Source: Zunongwangia pacifica
Lineage (GTDB): Bacteria > Bacteroidota > Bacteroidia > Flavobacteriales > Flavobacteriaceae
DNA: 64,000 nucleotides
NCBI RefSeq assembly: GCF_023499215.1
Contig: NZ_JAKHSK010000023.1
Location: 1 to 64,000, forward strand
Direction: 5' to 3'
Shown: positions 25,832 to 35,439 of the stretch, piece by piece
Layout: the number at the start of each line of letters is the position of its first letter
Numbering within the stretch: the stretch's first letter is position 1
The notes under the pieces: generated by a model
Told to the model about the DNA's origin: nothing
Databases searched by the model: none
Seen by the model: only the letters and a program-made list of their open reading frames with translations
Made by a program: the position numbers and the translations under genes

Positions 25832-26041
25832 TTCCCCCTAACCCCCGAAGGGGGGAAAACGTTCAAGTTTTTAGAATATGCAATTGCAAGCAACGTCATC
25901 CCGGACTCAGATCCGGGATCTCATCATTTGATATTAAATAATTTCGTTCAAAAATCAATAATCTTTGCACTATAGAGCTCAGGTTTCTTTAATTCTAATA
26001 TTCACTTCTTTCAGGGTAAGATGCTGAAACAAGTTCAGCAT
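25832..26041. repeat. REP-like palindromes in a 383-bp gene-free spacer
   Basis: Three separate palindromes occur in 25827-26209: TTCCCCCTAACCCCCGAAGG (25832 on), ATCCCGGA/TCCGGGAT (25898-25919) and ATGCTGAA/TTCAGCAT (26021-26041). The last two read like short intergenic repeats I recall from many flavobacteria. No gene or clear promoter is visible; the remainder is AT-rich, pyrimidine-biased DNA. Confidence 0.55.
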
Positions 26042-26209
26042 GACGAAAATAAAATTTGTTCAACATTCAAAATTCAACATTTAAAATTTTTAATTCTGGA
26101 TTTTATGTTCTAAATTCTATTTCTAACTTCGTAATTCTTACTTCTTACTTCCGTTTTCTCACCTTATCCCCGGATAATTAATTACTTTTATACTAAACTT
26201 AATTTTGTC

Positions 26210-27121
26210 ATGAAGACGTTCAGTATTCTCTTTTTATTTATTGGTTTATCAGTTTCAGCACAAATTAAAACATTAGCACTTTGGCCAGAAGGTAAAATGC
26301 CTAATAAGCAAAAATCTGATGAAAAAGAAGTTATCAATAAAGGTGATATTAGATGGATTACAAAAGTCCAAACGCCTACATTGGAAATTTATATTCCGCC
26401 AAAAGCTTCCGCTAACGGGCAGGCGGTTTTGGTTTGTCCCGGGGGTGGTTATGCCGGACTTGCCTACGATTGGGAAGGTACCGAGATCGCCAAATATCTA
26501 AACTCAAAAGGGATTGCTGCCGGAGTTTTAAAATATCGGTTACCAGGTTCAGCTTCAGTAAAAGAAAATTTTAAAGCACCGCTTCAGGATGCGCAACGGG
26601 GTATTAGGATGCTTCGCGCCAATGCTTCAGCCTGGAATATCGATAAAAAGAAATTGGGCGTTATGGGATTTTCAGCCGGGGGTCATTTAGCTTCGACTTT
26701 AGGAACTCATTTTCAGGAAGCTTTTTATTCAGCTATTGACGAAACAGATTCCGAAGAAATTCGTCCCGATTTTATGATTTTAATCTATCCGGTGATTAGT
26801 ATGGATACCAAAATAACCCATCAGGGTTCTCGCGATAACTTATTGGGAGACCATCCAACCGAAGCATTAGAAAAACAATTTTCTAACGATTTGCAGGTGA
26901 CTGCAAACACCCCAAAAACTTTTATTTTACATGCTAGTGATGACGATACGGTGCCGGTTGAAAATAGCCTTAGAATGTACAAAGCTTTACAGGAACATGA
27001 TGTGGAGACCGAAATGCATATTTACCCAACAGGCGGTCACGGATTTTCACTGGCAAACGGAATGTATTATCTGCAAAGTTGGAGCGATCGCTTAACAGAT
27101 TGGCTGCGGAATTTAAATTAA
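26210..27121 (+). CDS. Secreted alpha/beta-hydrolase esterase (acetylxylan-esterase-like)
   Basis: 303 residues with a signal peptide (MKTFSILFLFIGLSVSAQ). The chain shows HGGG-type oxyanion segment CPGGGYAGLAYD, nucleophile Ser155 in GFSAGG, Asp in HASDDDTVP and His in GGHGFSL, the full catalytic triad. Closest to the BD-FAE/Axe family that removes acetyl or feruloyl groups from plant or algal polysaccharides. The next gene starts 3 bp after its stop, so they share a transcript although their functions differ. Confidence 0.85.
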   Translation: MKTFSILFLFIGLSVSAQIKTLALWPEGKMPNKQKSDEKEVINKGDIRWITKVQTPTLEIYIPPKASANGQAVLVCPGGGYAGLAYDWEGTEIAKYLNSKGIAAGVLKYRLPGSASVKENFKAPLQDAQRGIRMLRANASAWNIDKKKLGVMGFSAGGHLASTLGTHFQEAFYSAIDETDSEEIRPDFMILIYPVISMDTKITHQGSRDNLLGDHPTEALEKQFSNDLQVTANTPKTFILHASDDDTVPVENSLRMYKALQEHDVETEMHIYPTGGHGFSLANGMYYLQSWSDRLTDWLRNLN

Positions 27122-27124
27122 TCT

Positions 27125-28375
27125 ATGAGACATATTGCTATTTATGCAAAAGATCATCAATCGGTTTCCCGACTGGTAGCTGATCTAAAAAAAGATAAAA
27201 TGGTACCCGGATTTGAAGATTTTCAGCATAAAAAAGGGCTGGAACATTCTGAAGCGGTACTGCAAAATTTTATAAAGGAAGATCAAAGACACGGAAATTC
27301 GGTTTTAGTTAAAGCTGAAAATCGCAGTCTGCGTACCTTTTCCAGTGGTGAAAAGCGAAAGGCGTTGTTGGAATATTTACTGAAAAAAGAACCGGCATAT
27401 CTCATTTTAGACGACCCTTTTGATTGTCTGGACATGCAATCTGTCGCGAGCTTTAAAAAGCGACTTACGGAAGTGAAATCTGATTTTGCCCTGTTGCAAA
27501 TCTTTAGAAGGGAAGAAGATATTTTGAGTTTTATCGATACGGTACTTGTTTTTGATAAAGCCAGGAAGGCGGTTTTTAAAAATAAAGCCGATTTTATCGA
27601 AAATGAAAAAACAGCTATAGACGTTAGCGTGAAAACCATTCCGCCGCCAGCTAGAGAATATCAGGATATTCCTGAAGTTTTGGTGCAACTTAACGACGTG
27701 AGCGTTTTTTACGAAGAACGACCAATTTTAAACCAGATTAACTGGACGATTAAAAAAGGGGAATTCTGGAAACTAACGGGACCAAACGGATCGGGAAAAA
27801 CCACGATTTTAAGCATGATTTATGGCGATAACCCAAAAGCTTACGGAGTGGATCTGGTGCTCTTCGGAAAGAAAAAAGGCAGCGGGGAATCGGTTTGGGA
27901 TATCAAGAAGAAAATAGGCTATTTTTCGCCTTCGGTAACCGAACTTTTTATTCGTAGAAATACGGTAGAAGAAATGGTGATTTCGGGATTGGTAGATAGC
28001 ATCGGGCTATATCAAAAACCTTCAGATAAGCAAAAAGCCTTAGCAAAACAATGGCTGGAAACTTTAGGTTTTCAGGAGAAAGCAAAAAAAGTGTTTAATG
28101 ATTTACCAAATCTTGAAAAACGAATGTTACTAATTGCCCGTGCGATGATTAAACATCCGCCTTTATTGATTTTAGACGAACCTTCTACCGGTCTGGATGA
28201 TAAAAGTGCTTTGAAAATTACCCATCTGATCAATAGAATTGCGGCAGAGAGCAGTACGGCAATTCTGTATGTGTCCCATCGAAAAGAAAAAGGGCTACAT
28301 CCCGATTTTGAATATGAATTAATTTCTTCAGAAAATGGATCGGAAGGAAAAGTGGTTTCAAAATTCAATAATTAA
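27125..28375 (+). CDS. ModF-like dual ABC ATPase with degenerate first half
   Basis: 416 residues. The second half (200-416) is a complete ATPase: TGPNGSGKTT Walker A, Walker B LLILDEPSTGLDD, His in SHRKEK. The first half keeps a signature-like FSSGEKRK and Walker B LILDDPFDCLD but has no Walker A, so only one site can hydrolyse. Resembles ModF/PhrA, an ATPase linked to molybdate regulation in E. coli, but no molybdate permease or binding protein is nearby; a non-transport role is likely. Confidence 0.75.
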   Translation: MRHIAIYAKDHQSVSRLVADLKKDKMVPGFEDFQHKKGLEHSEAVLQNFIKEDQRHGNSVLVKAENRSLRTFSSGEKRKALLEYLLKKEPAYLILDDPFDCLDMQSVASFKKRLTEVKSDFALLQIFRREEDILSFIDTVLVFDKARKAVFKNKADFIENEKTAIDVSVKTIPPPAREYQDIPEVLVQLNDVSVFYEERPILNQINWTIKKGEFWKLTGPNGSGKTTILSMIYGDNPKAYGVDLVLFGKKKGSGESVWDIKKKIGYFSPSVTELFIRRNTVEEMVISGLVDSIGLYQKPSDKQKALAKQWLETLGFQEKAKKVFNDLPNLEKRMLLIARAMIKHPPLLILDEPSTGLDDKSALKITHLINRIAAESSTAILYVSHRKEKGLHPDFEYELISSENGSEGKVVSKFNN

Positions 28376-28712
28376 TAATCAATTCTCAGGTGAGGCTTTA
28401 GCGCGCAGCTAAAATTAATTCAAAATTCCGAATTCAAAATTTAAAATTTTGTCATGTTTCTTGATTCCTGAGTCTTGACTCTCTGGACTATTCTCTATTT
28501 TCTATATTATAAGAGCAGCGATTCTTTCAGCTGAAAAATAATTCAACCGCTGTTGAGGTAAGGTCACTGAGTGATTTCGAAGAAATTGTATCGAAGTACC
28601 CGGGATAACAATTGCGTTCAAAGTTGAAAAGTTCAATGTTCAAAAGTTTTATCCTGCTTCTTGATTCTTATTTCCTGATTCTCTGGTCTACTCTCTTTTC
28701 TATCTTCTAACA

Positions 28713-29161
28713 GCGAAGTCGAGAAATCTTTTTTGCTTATCGTAAGAGATTTCTCCATTGCGCTGCGCTTCAGTCGAAATGACTTTAATGTGTGTCATCC
28801 TATGTTTGTGGATGGTAGGTTTTGTGAAATAAAGAATAGATTTCAATAGAATAAGGTAAAGCAATAAAATCGGGCTTCGTCATTTTAAGTTCAACGAAGT
28901 GAAGCCGAGAAATCTTTTTTGCTTACTGTAAGAGATTTCTCCATTGCGCTGCGCTTCAGTCGAAATGACTTTAATGTGTGCCATCTTATGTTTGTGGATG
29001 GTAGATTTTGTGAAATAAAGAATAGATTTCAATAGAATAAGGTAAAGCAAAAAAACGGGCTTCGTCATTTCGAGCCTGCCTTTCCGGCAGGCAGGCATAA
29101 CGAAGTGAAGTCGAGAAATCTTTTTTTGCTTACCGTAATAGATTTCTCCATTGCGCTCACT
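28713..29161. repeat. Tandem 186-206 bp intergenic repeat (2.3 copies)
   Basis: GAAGTCGAGAAATC-type phrases begin at 28715, 28901 and 29107. Each copy carries AGAGATTTCTCCATTGCGCT, then GTCGAAATGACTTTAATGTG and a GGATGGTAG...GATTTCAATAGAATAAGG block; the third is cut short. Copy 2 has an inserted palindrome GCCTGCCTTTCCGGCAGGC (about 29074-29096). Part of a repeat-rich 866-bp gap (28376-29241) without genes. Apparent peptides such as VISTEAQRNGEI are artefacts of the repeat. Confidence 0.75.
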
Positions 29162-29241
29162 GATTGCTGTATTTTATAAAAATTTAGTTTTTCAATTGTA
29201 ACATATGGGGCTTATTCCCGTCTTTATGGAAAAATCACCTT

Positions 29242-30513
29242 ATGAAGAAAATAGTACTGCTTTTAGTTGTTTTAATTTCAATTCATCAATTAAACGCTCA
29301 AGAAAAAATAGATGCCTTCAGGATTAAAAAAGAAGCAGATAAAAACTACCAATCAAAGCATTATGCTTCAGCAGCTAAAAATTATATTCAATTTATTGAA
29401 TTTGCCGATTTCAAAGGCCAAAAAAAGAGTGCCGCCTATAATGCTGCGTGCTGTCTCGCTTTACAGGAAAAAGTAGATAGTGCTTTTGTGATGTTAGAAA
29501 AAGCAATTGATTATGGTTTAGCAGATAAATCTCATGTTTTGTCAGATTCAGATTTAGAGATTTTACATCAAGATCAAAGATGGGAAAAATTGATTGATGA
29601 ATTTTCAGAAACAAATACGATTAATACTGCCCCTGAATTGGCAAATATCGTCACACAGGACGTTTATAATTTTTGGGAGGCCTATGATTTGGCGCAGGAT
29701 AGCGCAAATAATGCAGCAAACATTTATGACCAATACTATTTTAAAAAAGCTAGTCCCGGCATGGAGGATTATATGGGGTTAAAAGTAAAATCTAAAGATT
29801 ATTTTATAAAGCATATTGAGAGCCATCCTAAACTTTATAAAACCATAAGAGAAAATACGCTTAAAGTATCGGAGTATAAAAAGGATATCCAAAAAAGTTT
29901 TAAGAAACTTAAGGAGATTTATCCCTCGGCTAAATTTCCGGATGTTTATTTTGTGATGGGGGCATTCACTAGTGGCGGAACGGTTTCATCATCCGGTTTG
30001 CTTATTGGAATAAATCAGATGAGTGATGGAGAAGATGTGAATACAGAGGAACTGGATTTTGGCGATAAATTATTGATGAATCAATCAGAAAATATTCCGT
30101 ATATCGTTTCTCATGAATTAATCCATTTTCAGCAGGATGGTCTTAAAAATGATACTATTACCCTTGGTTACGCTATAAGTGAAGGTATGGCCGATTTTAT
30201 AGGTGAATTGATTAGCGGGGAAACTGCAAACAGAAAAATATTTGATTGGGCGAAAGGAAAAGAAAAACAAATTTGGACCGACTTTAAAAAAGATATGTAT
30301 TACGATCGCTATAGCAATTGGATTGCTAATTATGGCAAAGCTTCAAAAGATAGTTATCCAGATTTAGGGTATTGGATTGGTTATGAAATCTGTAAATCGT
30401 ATTACGAAAATGCAGAAGATAAAAAGCAGGCGATCCAGGATATGCTCACTATTCAGGATTATCGGAAGTTTTTAGCCGATAGCAAATGGGAGCAGAAATT
30501 ACAGCAACTTTGA
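29242..30513 (+). CDS. Exported DUF2268-like zinc metalloprotease with TPR-like N-terminus
   Basis: 423 residues with a signal peptide (KKIVLLLVVLISIHQLNAQ). Residues 25-125 look like TPR helices (DKNYQSKHYASAAKNYIQF). The C-terminal half carries HELIH at 291-295 (HExxH zinc motif) and a downstream acidic segment (SEGMADFIGELI) that could supply the third ligand, like the DUF2268/predicted Zn-protease group (GldB-related). Substrate unknown. It is flanked on both sides by repeat-rich spacers and appears monocistronic. Confidence 0.75.
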   Translation: MKKIVLLLVVLISIHQLNAQEKIDAFRIKKEADKNYQSKHYASAAKNYIQFIEFADFKGQKKSAAYNAACCLALQEKVDSAFVMLEKAIDYGLADKSHVLSDSDLEILHQDQRWEKLIDEFSETNTINTAPELANIVTQDVYNFWEAYDLAQDSANNAANIYDQYYFKKASPGMEDYMGLKVKSKDYFIKHIESHPKLYKTIRENTLKVSEYKKDIQKSFKKLKEIYPSAKFPDVYFVMGAFTSGGTVSSSGLLIGINQMSDGEDVNTEELDFGDKLLMNQSENIPYIVSHELIHFQQDGLKNDTITLGYAISEGMADFIGELISGETANRKIFDWAKGKEKQIWTDFKKDMYYDRYSNWIANYGKASKDSYPDLGYWIGYEICKSYYENAEDKKQAIQDMLTIQDYRKFLADSKWEQKLQQL

Positions 30514-30621
30514 TGTTATCTGAAATGTGTTTGGCAGGAGAAGGAGTAGAGATGTGAGAGGATTGATAATAGAAGCAAGACGTGGGAATAAGGAATCAAG
30601 GCATTATTTTGAATTTAAATC

Positions 30622-30812
30622 CTGAAAGAGATTTCTCCATTGCGCTGCGCTTCACCTGCCTACCGGCGAGGCAGGGTCGAAATGACTTCAATGTATGTCA
30701 TCCTAATATTTGTGATTGGTAGATTTAAGTGAAATAATGATTAGATTTCAATAGAAGAAGTGAAAGCAAAAAAACCGTGCTTTTTCATTTCGAGCCTGGC
30801 TGCCGACAATCA
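30622..30812. repeat. Further copy of the 186-bp repeat with nested palindrome
   Basis: Carries AGAGATTTCTCCATTGCGCT, CGAAATGACTTCAATGTATG and GATTTCAATAGAAGAAG as in 28713-29161. Here a palindromic CCTGCCTACCGGCGAGGCAG interrupts the CTTCA|GTCGAAATG phrase, at a different spot from the insert in copy 2. Nothing else is seen in 30514-31079 except the heptamer array. Confidence 0.65.
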
Positions 30813-30903
30813 TGTTTAATATGAAGAAGTAAAGTGCCCTAAATTAACAGGCATTTGATAAAATTCTTGTTCAGGTTTGTAATTCAGCTAAGAATCCAAA
30901 TCT

Positions 30904-30983
30904 TACTCACTACTCACTACTCACTACTCACTACTCACTACTCACTACTCACTACTCACTACTCACTACTCACTACTCACTAC
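30904..30983. repeat. Heptanucleotide tandem array (TACTCAC)n, about 11 copies
   Basis: 80 bp of perfect 7-bp units, ending 97 bp before the mutS start codon. Such arrays change copy number by slippage. It lies outside any coding frame. Confidence 0.95.
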
Positions 30984-31079
30984 ATCTAACTGTAAAAAAC
31001 TTGTGAATAAAAAGGAGGCCTTAGTTTATCGATTAGCAAGGAGGTTTCTGTATTTTAGCGTTTCTAAAATTCTCCTGGT

Positions 31080-33716
31080 TTGGCAGCAAAAAAAGAAGCA
31101 AAAGTGACCCCTTTAATGAAGCAGTATTTAGCGATTAAAGCTAAATATCCCGATGCAATGTTATTGTTTAGAGTAGGGGATTTTTATGAAACTTTTGGGG
31201 CAGATGCCGTGGTGGCTGCCCGAATTTTAAACATTGTACTTACCAACAGGAATAACGGGGGCGAGAGGAGTGAGCTTGCTGGTTTTCCACATCATTCTCT
31301 TAATACGTATTTGCCAAAACTGGTAAAGGCCGGGCAACGTGTAGCGATTTGCGATCAGCTAGAAGATCCAAAAATGACGAAGAAGATCGTGAAGCGTGGG
31401 GTAACCGAACTGGTAACTCCGGGTGTGGCGCTAAGTGATGAGGTGTTAAACAGTAAGTCGAATAATTTTCTTTGCGCGATTCACTACGGAAAAAGAAATC
31501 TTGGGATCTCCTTTTTGGATGTTTCCACGGGCGAATTTTTAACCGCTCAGGGCACTCAGGAGTATATCGATAAGTTGCTTCAGAATTTTAATCCCAGTGA
31601 GGTTTTAATTCAGAAGAAATATAAAAAGAATTTTGCGTCAGATTTTGGCGAAGATTACCATGTTTTCTATCTGGAAGACTGGGTGTTTAAAAACGATTTT
31701 GCCAGTGAAACCTTAAATGGGCATTTTAATACCGTTTCTTTAAAAGGATTTGGCGTTTCGCATTTAGAGGAAGGAGTTATCGCTTCAGGAGCCATATTGC
31801 ATTATCTGGCCGAAACGCAGCATAATAAATTACAACATATCACGGCGATTAGCAGGATTGCCGAAGAAGAATATGTCTGGATGGATCGCTTTACCATCAG
31901 GAATTTGGAACTGTATCACAGTACGGCTGCTAATGCGGTAACGCTTTTAGACGTGATCGATAAGACAATTTCGCCTATGGGCGGGCGATTGCTAAAACGC
32001 TGGTTGGCGCTTCCATTAAAAAATTCAGAAAAAATAAAGAAGCGCCACGAGGTTGTTGGCTATCTTTTAGCGCATCCCGAGATTTTATATAAGGTACAGG
32101 AGCAAATTAAGGAAATGAGCGATCTGGAACGCTTAATTTCAAAAGTAGCGACCGGTAAAGTTTCGCCAAGAGAAGTCATTCAGCTTAAAAATTCTTTAGA
32201 AGCCATACTTCCGGTGAAGGAAACCGCTTTGGCCTGCGAGAACGAAGCTTTAAAAGTGATTGGGGATAATTTGCATGCCTGTGAGTTGCTTCGGTCTAAA
32301 ATAAAAGAAAGCATTAACGAGGAAGCGCCGGTATTGGTTCAAAAAGGAAATGTAATCGCTAAAGGTTTTCATAAAGAACTGGATGAACTTCGGGCGATTG
32401 CGTTTTCAGGAAAAGACTACCTGGATAATATGCTGGAGCGTGAAAGTGCGGCTACAGGAATTACTTCGCTGAAGATTGGAAATAACAATGTGTACGGCTA
32501 TTATATCGAAGTGCGAAACACGCATAAAGATAAAGTGCCGGCCGAGTGGGTAAGAAAGCAGACGCTGGTAAATGCGGAACGTTATATTACCGAAGAATTA
32601 AAAGAATACGAGGCTAAAATTTTAGGTGCCGAAGAGAAAATCCTGCAATTAGAACAGGACTTATTTTCGAAATTGGTGCTTTGGATGAACGATTATATTC
32701 AGCCAGTACAGCAAAACGCGCAGTTGATCGCGCAGTTAGACTGTTTATGTTCGTTTGCGCAGCAGGCTAATATCGAGCAATACTGTAAACCTGAAATAGA
32801 GGAGGGCTTCGAGTTGCAAATTGAAGATGGCCGCCATCCGGTGATCGAAAAGCAATTGCCAATTGGTGAATCGTATGTGACCAACAGCGTTTTCTTAGAT
32901 CGCGAGGAGCAGCAGGTGATTATGATTACCGGGCCAAATATGAGTGGTAAGTCGGCTATTTTGCGCCAAACCGCACTGATTGTACTTATGGCCCAAATGG
33001 GAAGTTTTGTGCCGGCAAAATCGGCTAATATCGGTTTGGTAGATAAGATTTTTACCAGGGTTGGTGCGAGTGATAATATCTCGATGGGCGAATCGACATT
33101 TATGGTAGAAATGAACGAAACTGCCAATATTCTGAATAATATTTCTGAACGGAGTTTAGTGCTTTTAGATGAAATTGGTCGTGGGACGAGTACGTATGAC
33201 GGGATTTCGATTGCCTGGGCGATTAGTGAGTATCTGCACGAACATCCATCACGCCCAAAAACGCTATTTGCGACGCATTATCACGAGTTAAATGAAATGT
33301 GTGATACCTTTAGCCGCATTAAGAATTATAATGTCTCTGTAAAGGAATTAGAGGATAATGTGCTTTTTCTGCGGAAGCTGGTTCCCGGGGGTAGCGAACA
33401 TAGTTTTGGGATTCATGTAGCGAAAATGGCGGGGATGCCACAACAGGTTTTACATAGGGCCAATAAGATCTTAAAAAAGCTGGAGCAAAGCCATAATATG
33501 GAAGAAAGCAGCGAGGTTTTAAAAAAATCTGCCGAAGAAGAGATGCAGCTTAGTTTTTTTAATCTGGACGACCCTTTGCTGGAAGATTTACGTGATGAAC
33601 TGGTAAGTATTGATATTGATACACTTACGCCGGTAGAGGCGTTAATGAAGCTAAATGAAATTAAGCGAATGCTCTCGGTAAAACAAAAAAAGAAGGCCGA
33701 AAACGTAAAAAATTAA
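31080..33716 (+). CDS. mutS: DNA mismatch repair ATPase MutS
   Basis: 878 residues, the bacterial MutS1 length. Mismatch-reading FYE at residues 35-37, Walker A GPNMSGKS at 618-625, Walker [13 protein letters not shown], composite-site STYDG and H-loop ATHYHE. C-terminal clamp/linker ends in Lys-rich [11 protein letters not shown]. The frame opens with TTG (TTGGCAGC); AAGGAGG at about 31040-31046 is 33 bp upstream, too far to be its RBS. Binds mispairs and recruits MutL. The upstream heptamer array may affect its transcription. Confidence 0.96.
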   Translation: MAAKKEAKVTPLMKQYLAIKAKYPDAMLLFRVGDFYETFGADAVVAARILNIVLTNRNNGGERSELAGFPHHSLNTYLPKLVKAGQRVAICDQLEDPKMTKKIVKRGVTELVTPGVALSDEVLNSKSNNFLCAIHYGKRNLGISFLDVSTGEFLTAQGTQEYIDKLLQNFNPSEVLIQKKYKKNFASDFGEDYHVFYLEDWVFKNDFASETLNGHFNTVSLKGFGVSHLEEGVIASGAILHYLAETQHNKLQHITAISRIAEEEYVWMDRFTIRNLELYHSTAANAVTLLDVIDKTISPMGGRLLKRWLALPLKNSEKIKKRHEVVGYLLAHPEILYKVQEQIKEMSDLERLISKVATGKVSPREVIQLKNSLEAILPVKETALACENEALKVIGDNLHACELLRSKIKESINEEAPVLVQKGNVIAKGFHKELDELRAIAFSGKDYLDNMLERESAATGITSLKIGNNNVYGYYIEVRNTHKDKVPAEWVRKQTLVNAERYITEELKEYEAKILGAEEKILQLEQDLFSKLVLWMNDYIQPVQQNAQLIAQLDCLCSFAQQANIEQYCKPEIEEGFELQIEDGRHPVIEKQLPIGESYVTNSVFLDREEQQVIMITGPNMSGKSAILRQTALIVLMAQMGSFVPAKSANIGLVDKIFTRVGASDNISMGESTFMVEMNETANILNNISERSLVLLDEIGRGTSTYDGISIAWAISEYLHEHPSRPKTLFATHYHELNEMCDTFSRIKNYNVSVKELEDNVLFLRKLVPGGSEHSFGIHVAKMAGMPQQVLHRANKILKKLEQSHNMEESSEVLKKSAEEEMQLSFFNLDDPLLEDLRDELVSIDIDTLTPVEALMKLNEIKRMLSVKQKKKAENVKN

Positions 33717-33724
33717 AAAAAAGC

Positions 33725-33754
33725 TTTGTCGTTTTAAGAAATGTGCTAAATTTG
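33725..33754 (+). promoter_or_regulatory. Promoter of the tRNA-Gly/tRNA-Leu unit
   Basis: TTTG at 33725-33728 and TAAATTTG at 33747-33754 are separated by 18 bp, matching the Bacteroidota -33/-7 promoter layout. The first tRNA starts 52 bp downstream. Confidence 0.75.
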
Positions 33755-33806
33755 CATCCGCAATAAACAATTGCGCATCGGTAAAACCGAAAGTTCTTTT
33801 AAATAC

Positions 33807-33879
33807 GCGAAAATAGCTCAGTTGGTAGAGCGCCACCTTGCCAAGGTGGAGGTCGCGGGTTCGAATCCCGTTTTTCGCT
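33807..33879 (+). tRNA. tRNA-Gly (anticodon GCC)
   Basis: 73 nt: acceptor GCGAAAA pairs with TTTTCGC, D arm GCTCAGTTGGTAGAGC, anticodon stem CCACC/GGTGG with loop TTGCCAA (GCC), T arm GCGGGTTCGAATCCCGT. CCA is not encoded. Confidence 0.97.
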
Positions 33880-33897
33880 CAGTATATATAATATTAT

Positions 33898-33983
33898 GCT
33901 CGGATGGTGGAATTGGTAGACACGTTGGACTTAAAATCCAATGAACAGCAACGTTCGTGCGGGTTCAAGTCCCGCTCCGAGTA
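33898..33983 (+). tRNA. tRNA-Leu (anticodon UAA)
   Basis: 86 nt with the long variable arm of class II tRNAs (about 33941-33959). Acceptor GCTCGGA pairs with TCCGAGT (one G-U), anticodon stem TTGGA/TCCAA around CTTAAAA (UAA), T arm GCGGGTTCAAGTCCCGC. Co-transcribed with tRNA-Gly. Confidence 0.96.
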
Positions 33984-33984
33984 C

Positions 33985-34025
33985 AAAAACCCTCTTTATC
34001 TTTTTGATTTAGAGGGTTTTTTGTT
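33985..34025 (+). terminator. Terminator of the tRNA unit
   Basis: AAAAACCCTCT (33985-33995) pairs with AGAGGGTTTTT (34011-34021), followed by T-rich DNA. It lies directly after the tRNA-Leu discriminator base. Confidence 0.88.
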
Positions 34026-34318
34026 TTAAGTGATAAATATGAGGCAAAATAGTATCCAGTAATTCTGCAATTTTTTCATTATAAAAGATGAGATGACGGA
34101 TTCTGGATGAATTATATTTTACATTGATTAAAAGAATTTTTTACCAATACCGTTTCTTTAAGATTTTTAATTGATTATTTTTATGAGTAATTGGATTGTG
34201 AGATGATTATTTTGCAAAGAAGTTTAGATATCTCAATCCTATACCGGACTTTTTTAAGATAAGTAGGATTTACATCTACATGCATACGGTAATATGAGTG
34301 TATATAACAGCCTGGTTG

Positions 34319-34456
34319 ATGAAGGAAATGGAGATTTTGTTTCAATTAATGCCAATCACTCAGCATAAGTCGATTGCAGGGATAAAAACCTACCTTCGAA
34401 AGCATAAAAAATCTATTCCGCCAGATCATTCCAATATATTCACTTTAGATTTTTAA
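34319..34456 (+). CDS. Possible 45-aa ORF or gene remnant before the DUF2971 gene
   Basis: ATG at 34319 opens 45 codons (MKEMEILFQLMPITQHKSIA, ending IFTLDF) and stops 2 bp before the next gene. A second short frame from 34294 (MSVYNSLVDEGNGDF) overlaps in another phase, so decayed coding DNA is equally possible. Nothing else is seen in 34026-34458. Confidence 0.25.
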   Translation: MKEMEILFQLMPITQHKSIAGIKTYLRKHKKSIPPDHSNIFTLDF

Positions 34457-34458
34457 AT

Positions 34459-35298
34459 ATGAGTAAATTAATACCTAATAAAGTTTATGATATTACATCG
34501 GTTGGGCCTGTAGAGTTCGATAGTAAGTATTTATTTCAATACAGTAACTTTAAATATTTTGAAGAAACCCTCAAAAATCATAAACTGAAGTTTACTAGTC
34601 TTAATAAATTTAATGATCTGTATGAATCTAGTTATATGTTAAATTATTTCACCAATAAAAATAAAACATATAAAGATTTTAGTAGGCTAAAAGATGGAGG
34701 TTATGAATTTATTGATGAACTTCAAATCCAAAATATTAAGGAGTTAATAGATAATTTATTAGATGATATTAAAGTTACTTGTTTTAGTGAAACTCCTAGC
34801 GAGAGTTTGATGTGGTCTCATTATGCAGATAAACATAAAGGGATTTGTTATGTTTTTGAGAAAAATAAAATTTTTTCAAATGAAGATTTAGATTTTTGTA
34901 AAGTTAAATACTCATCCAAATTACCCGAAATTGATTTTTATGAAGGTATGACGACTCGTGATTTACTCAAAAATCAATTAATTTCCATAATCGAAACAAA
35001 ATCTAATCGGTGGTCATATGAGAATGAAGTTCGATTTTATGGTGAAACAAAGGATAATTTATTGGAATTTGAACCTAAATCTTTGAAAGCAATAATAATG
35101 GGGCATAGGTATACCAAAATTAATGAAGCGACTAAGTATGTAGATGAATACAACAATAACCACAATACGGAAGTTAAATTGTATAGATCTGTAAAGTCTC
35201 CTGATTCTTTTAATTTAGATGTTTACGAAGATTACCCAGTGCTTTCTGATAATCAATTTAAGGTAGGGTATTATGATCCAAAAAATTATATAATATAA
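34459..35298 (+). CDS. DUF2971 domain protein
   Basis: 279 residues fitting DUF2971: LKFTSLNKFNDLYES near the start, the central SETPSESLMWSHYADKHKGI (Cys/Ser-MWxHYA box), and WSYENEVRF followed by AIIMGHRYTK. The family is widespread in accessory DNA and of unknown biochemistry; some authors place it near phage-defence genes, but no partner is present here. The base composition is noticeably AT-rich compared with the housekeeping genes, consistent with acquisition. Isolated single gene. Confidence 0.8.
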   Translation: MSKLIPNKVYDITSVGPVEFDSKYLFQYSNFKYFEETLKNHKLKFTSLNKFNDLYESSYMLNYFTNKNKTYKDFSRLKDGGYEFIDELQIQNIKELIDNLLDDIKVTCFSETPSESLMWSHYADKHKGICYVFEKNKIFSNEDLDFCKVKYSSKLPEIDFYEGMTTRDLLKNQLISIIETKSNRWSYENEVRFYGETKDNLLEFEPKSLKAIIMGHRYTKINEATKYVDEYNNNHNTEVKLYRSVKSPDSFNLDVYEDYPVLSDNQFKVGYYDPKNYII

Positions 35299-35439
35299 AA
35301 AGTCTCACTCTCAATCTCCACCTTCATTGTTTTTTCTGATAGAAACTTTCGTTGCAATTTTTTTAGGATATGGGATTCATTTTACTGAAATCACTAAAAG
35401 TAGTCGAAAAAGGTTTGTTTTAACCGAAATACCATCAGG

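Noticed and set aside
28880-29098. 72-aa minus-strand ORF with VISTEAQRNGEI
   Set aside because: It is read through the tandem intergenic repeat; this peptide is a known by-product of such repeats.
30904-30983. CRISPR-like array
   Set aside because: Units are 7 bp with no spacers; it is a simple heptamer tandem repeat.
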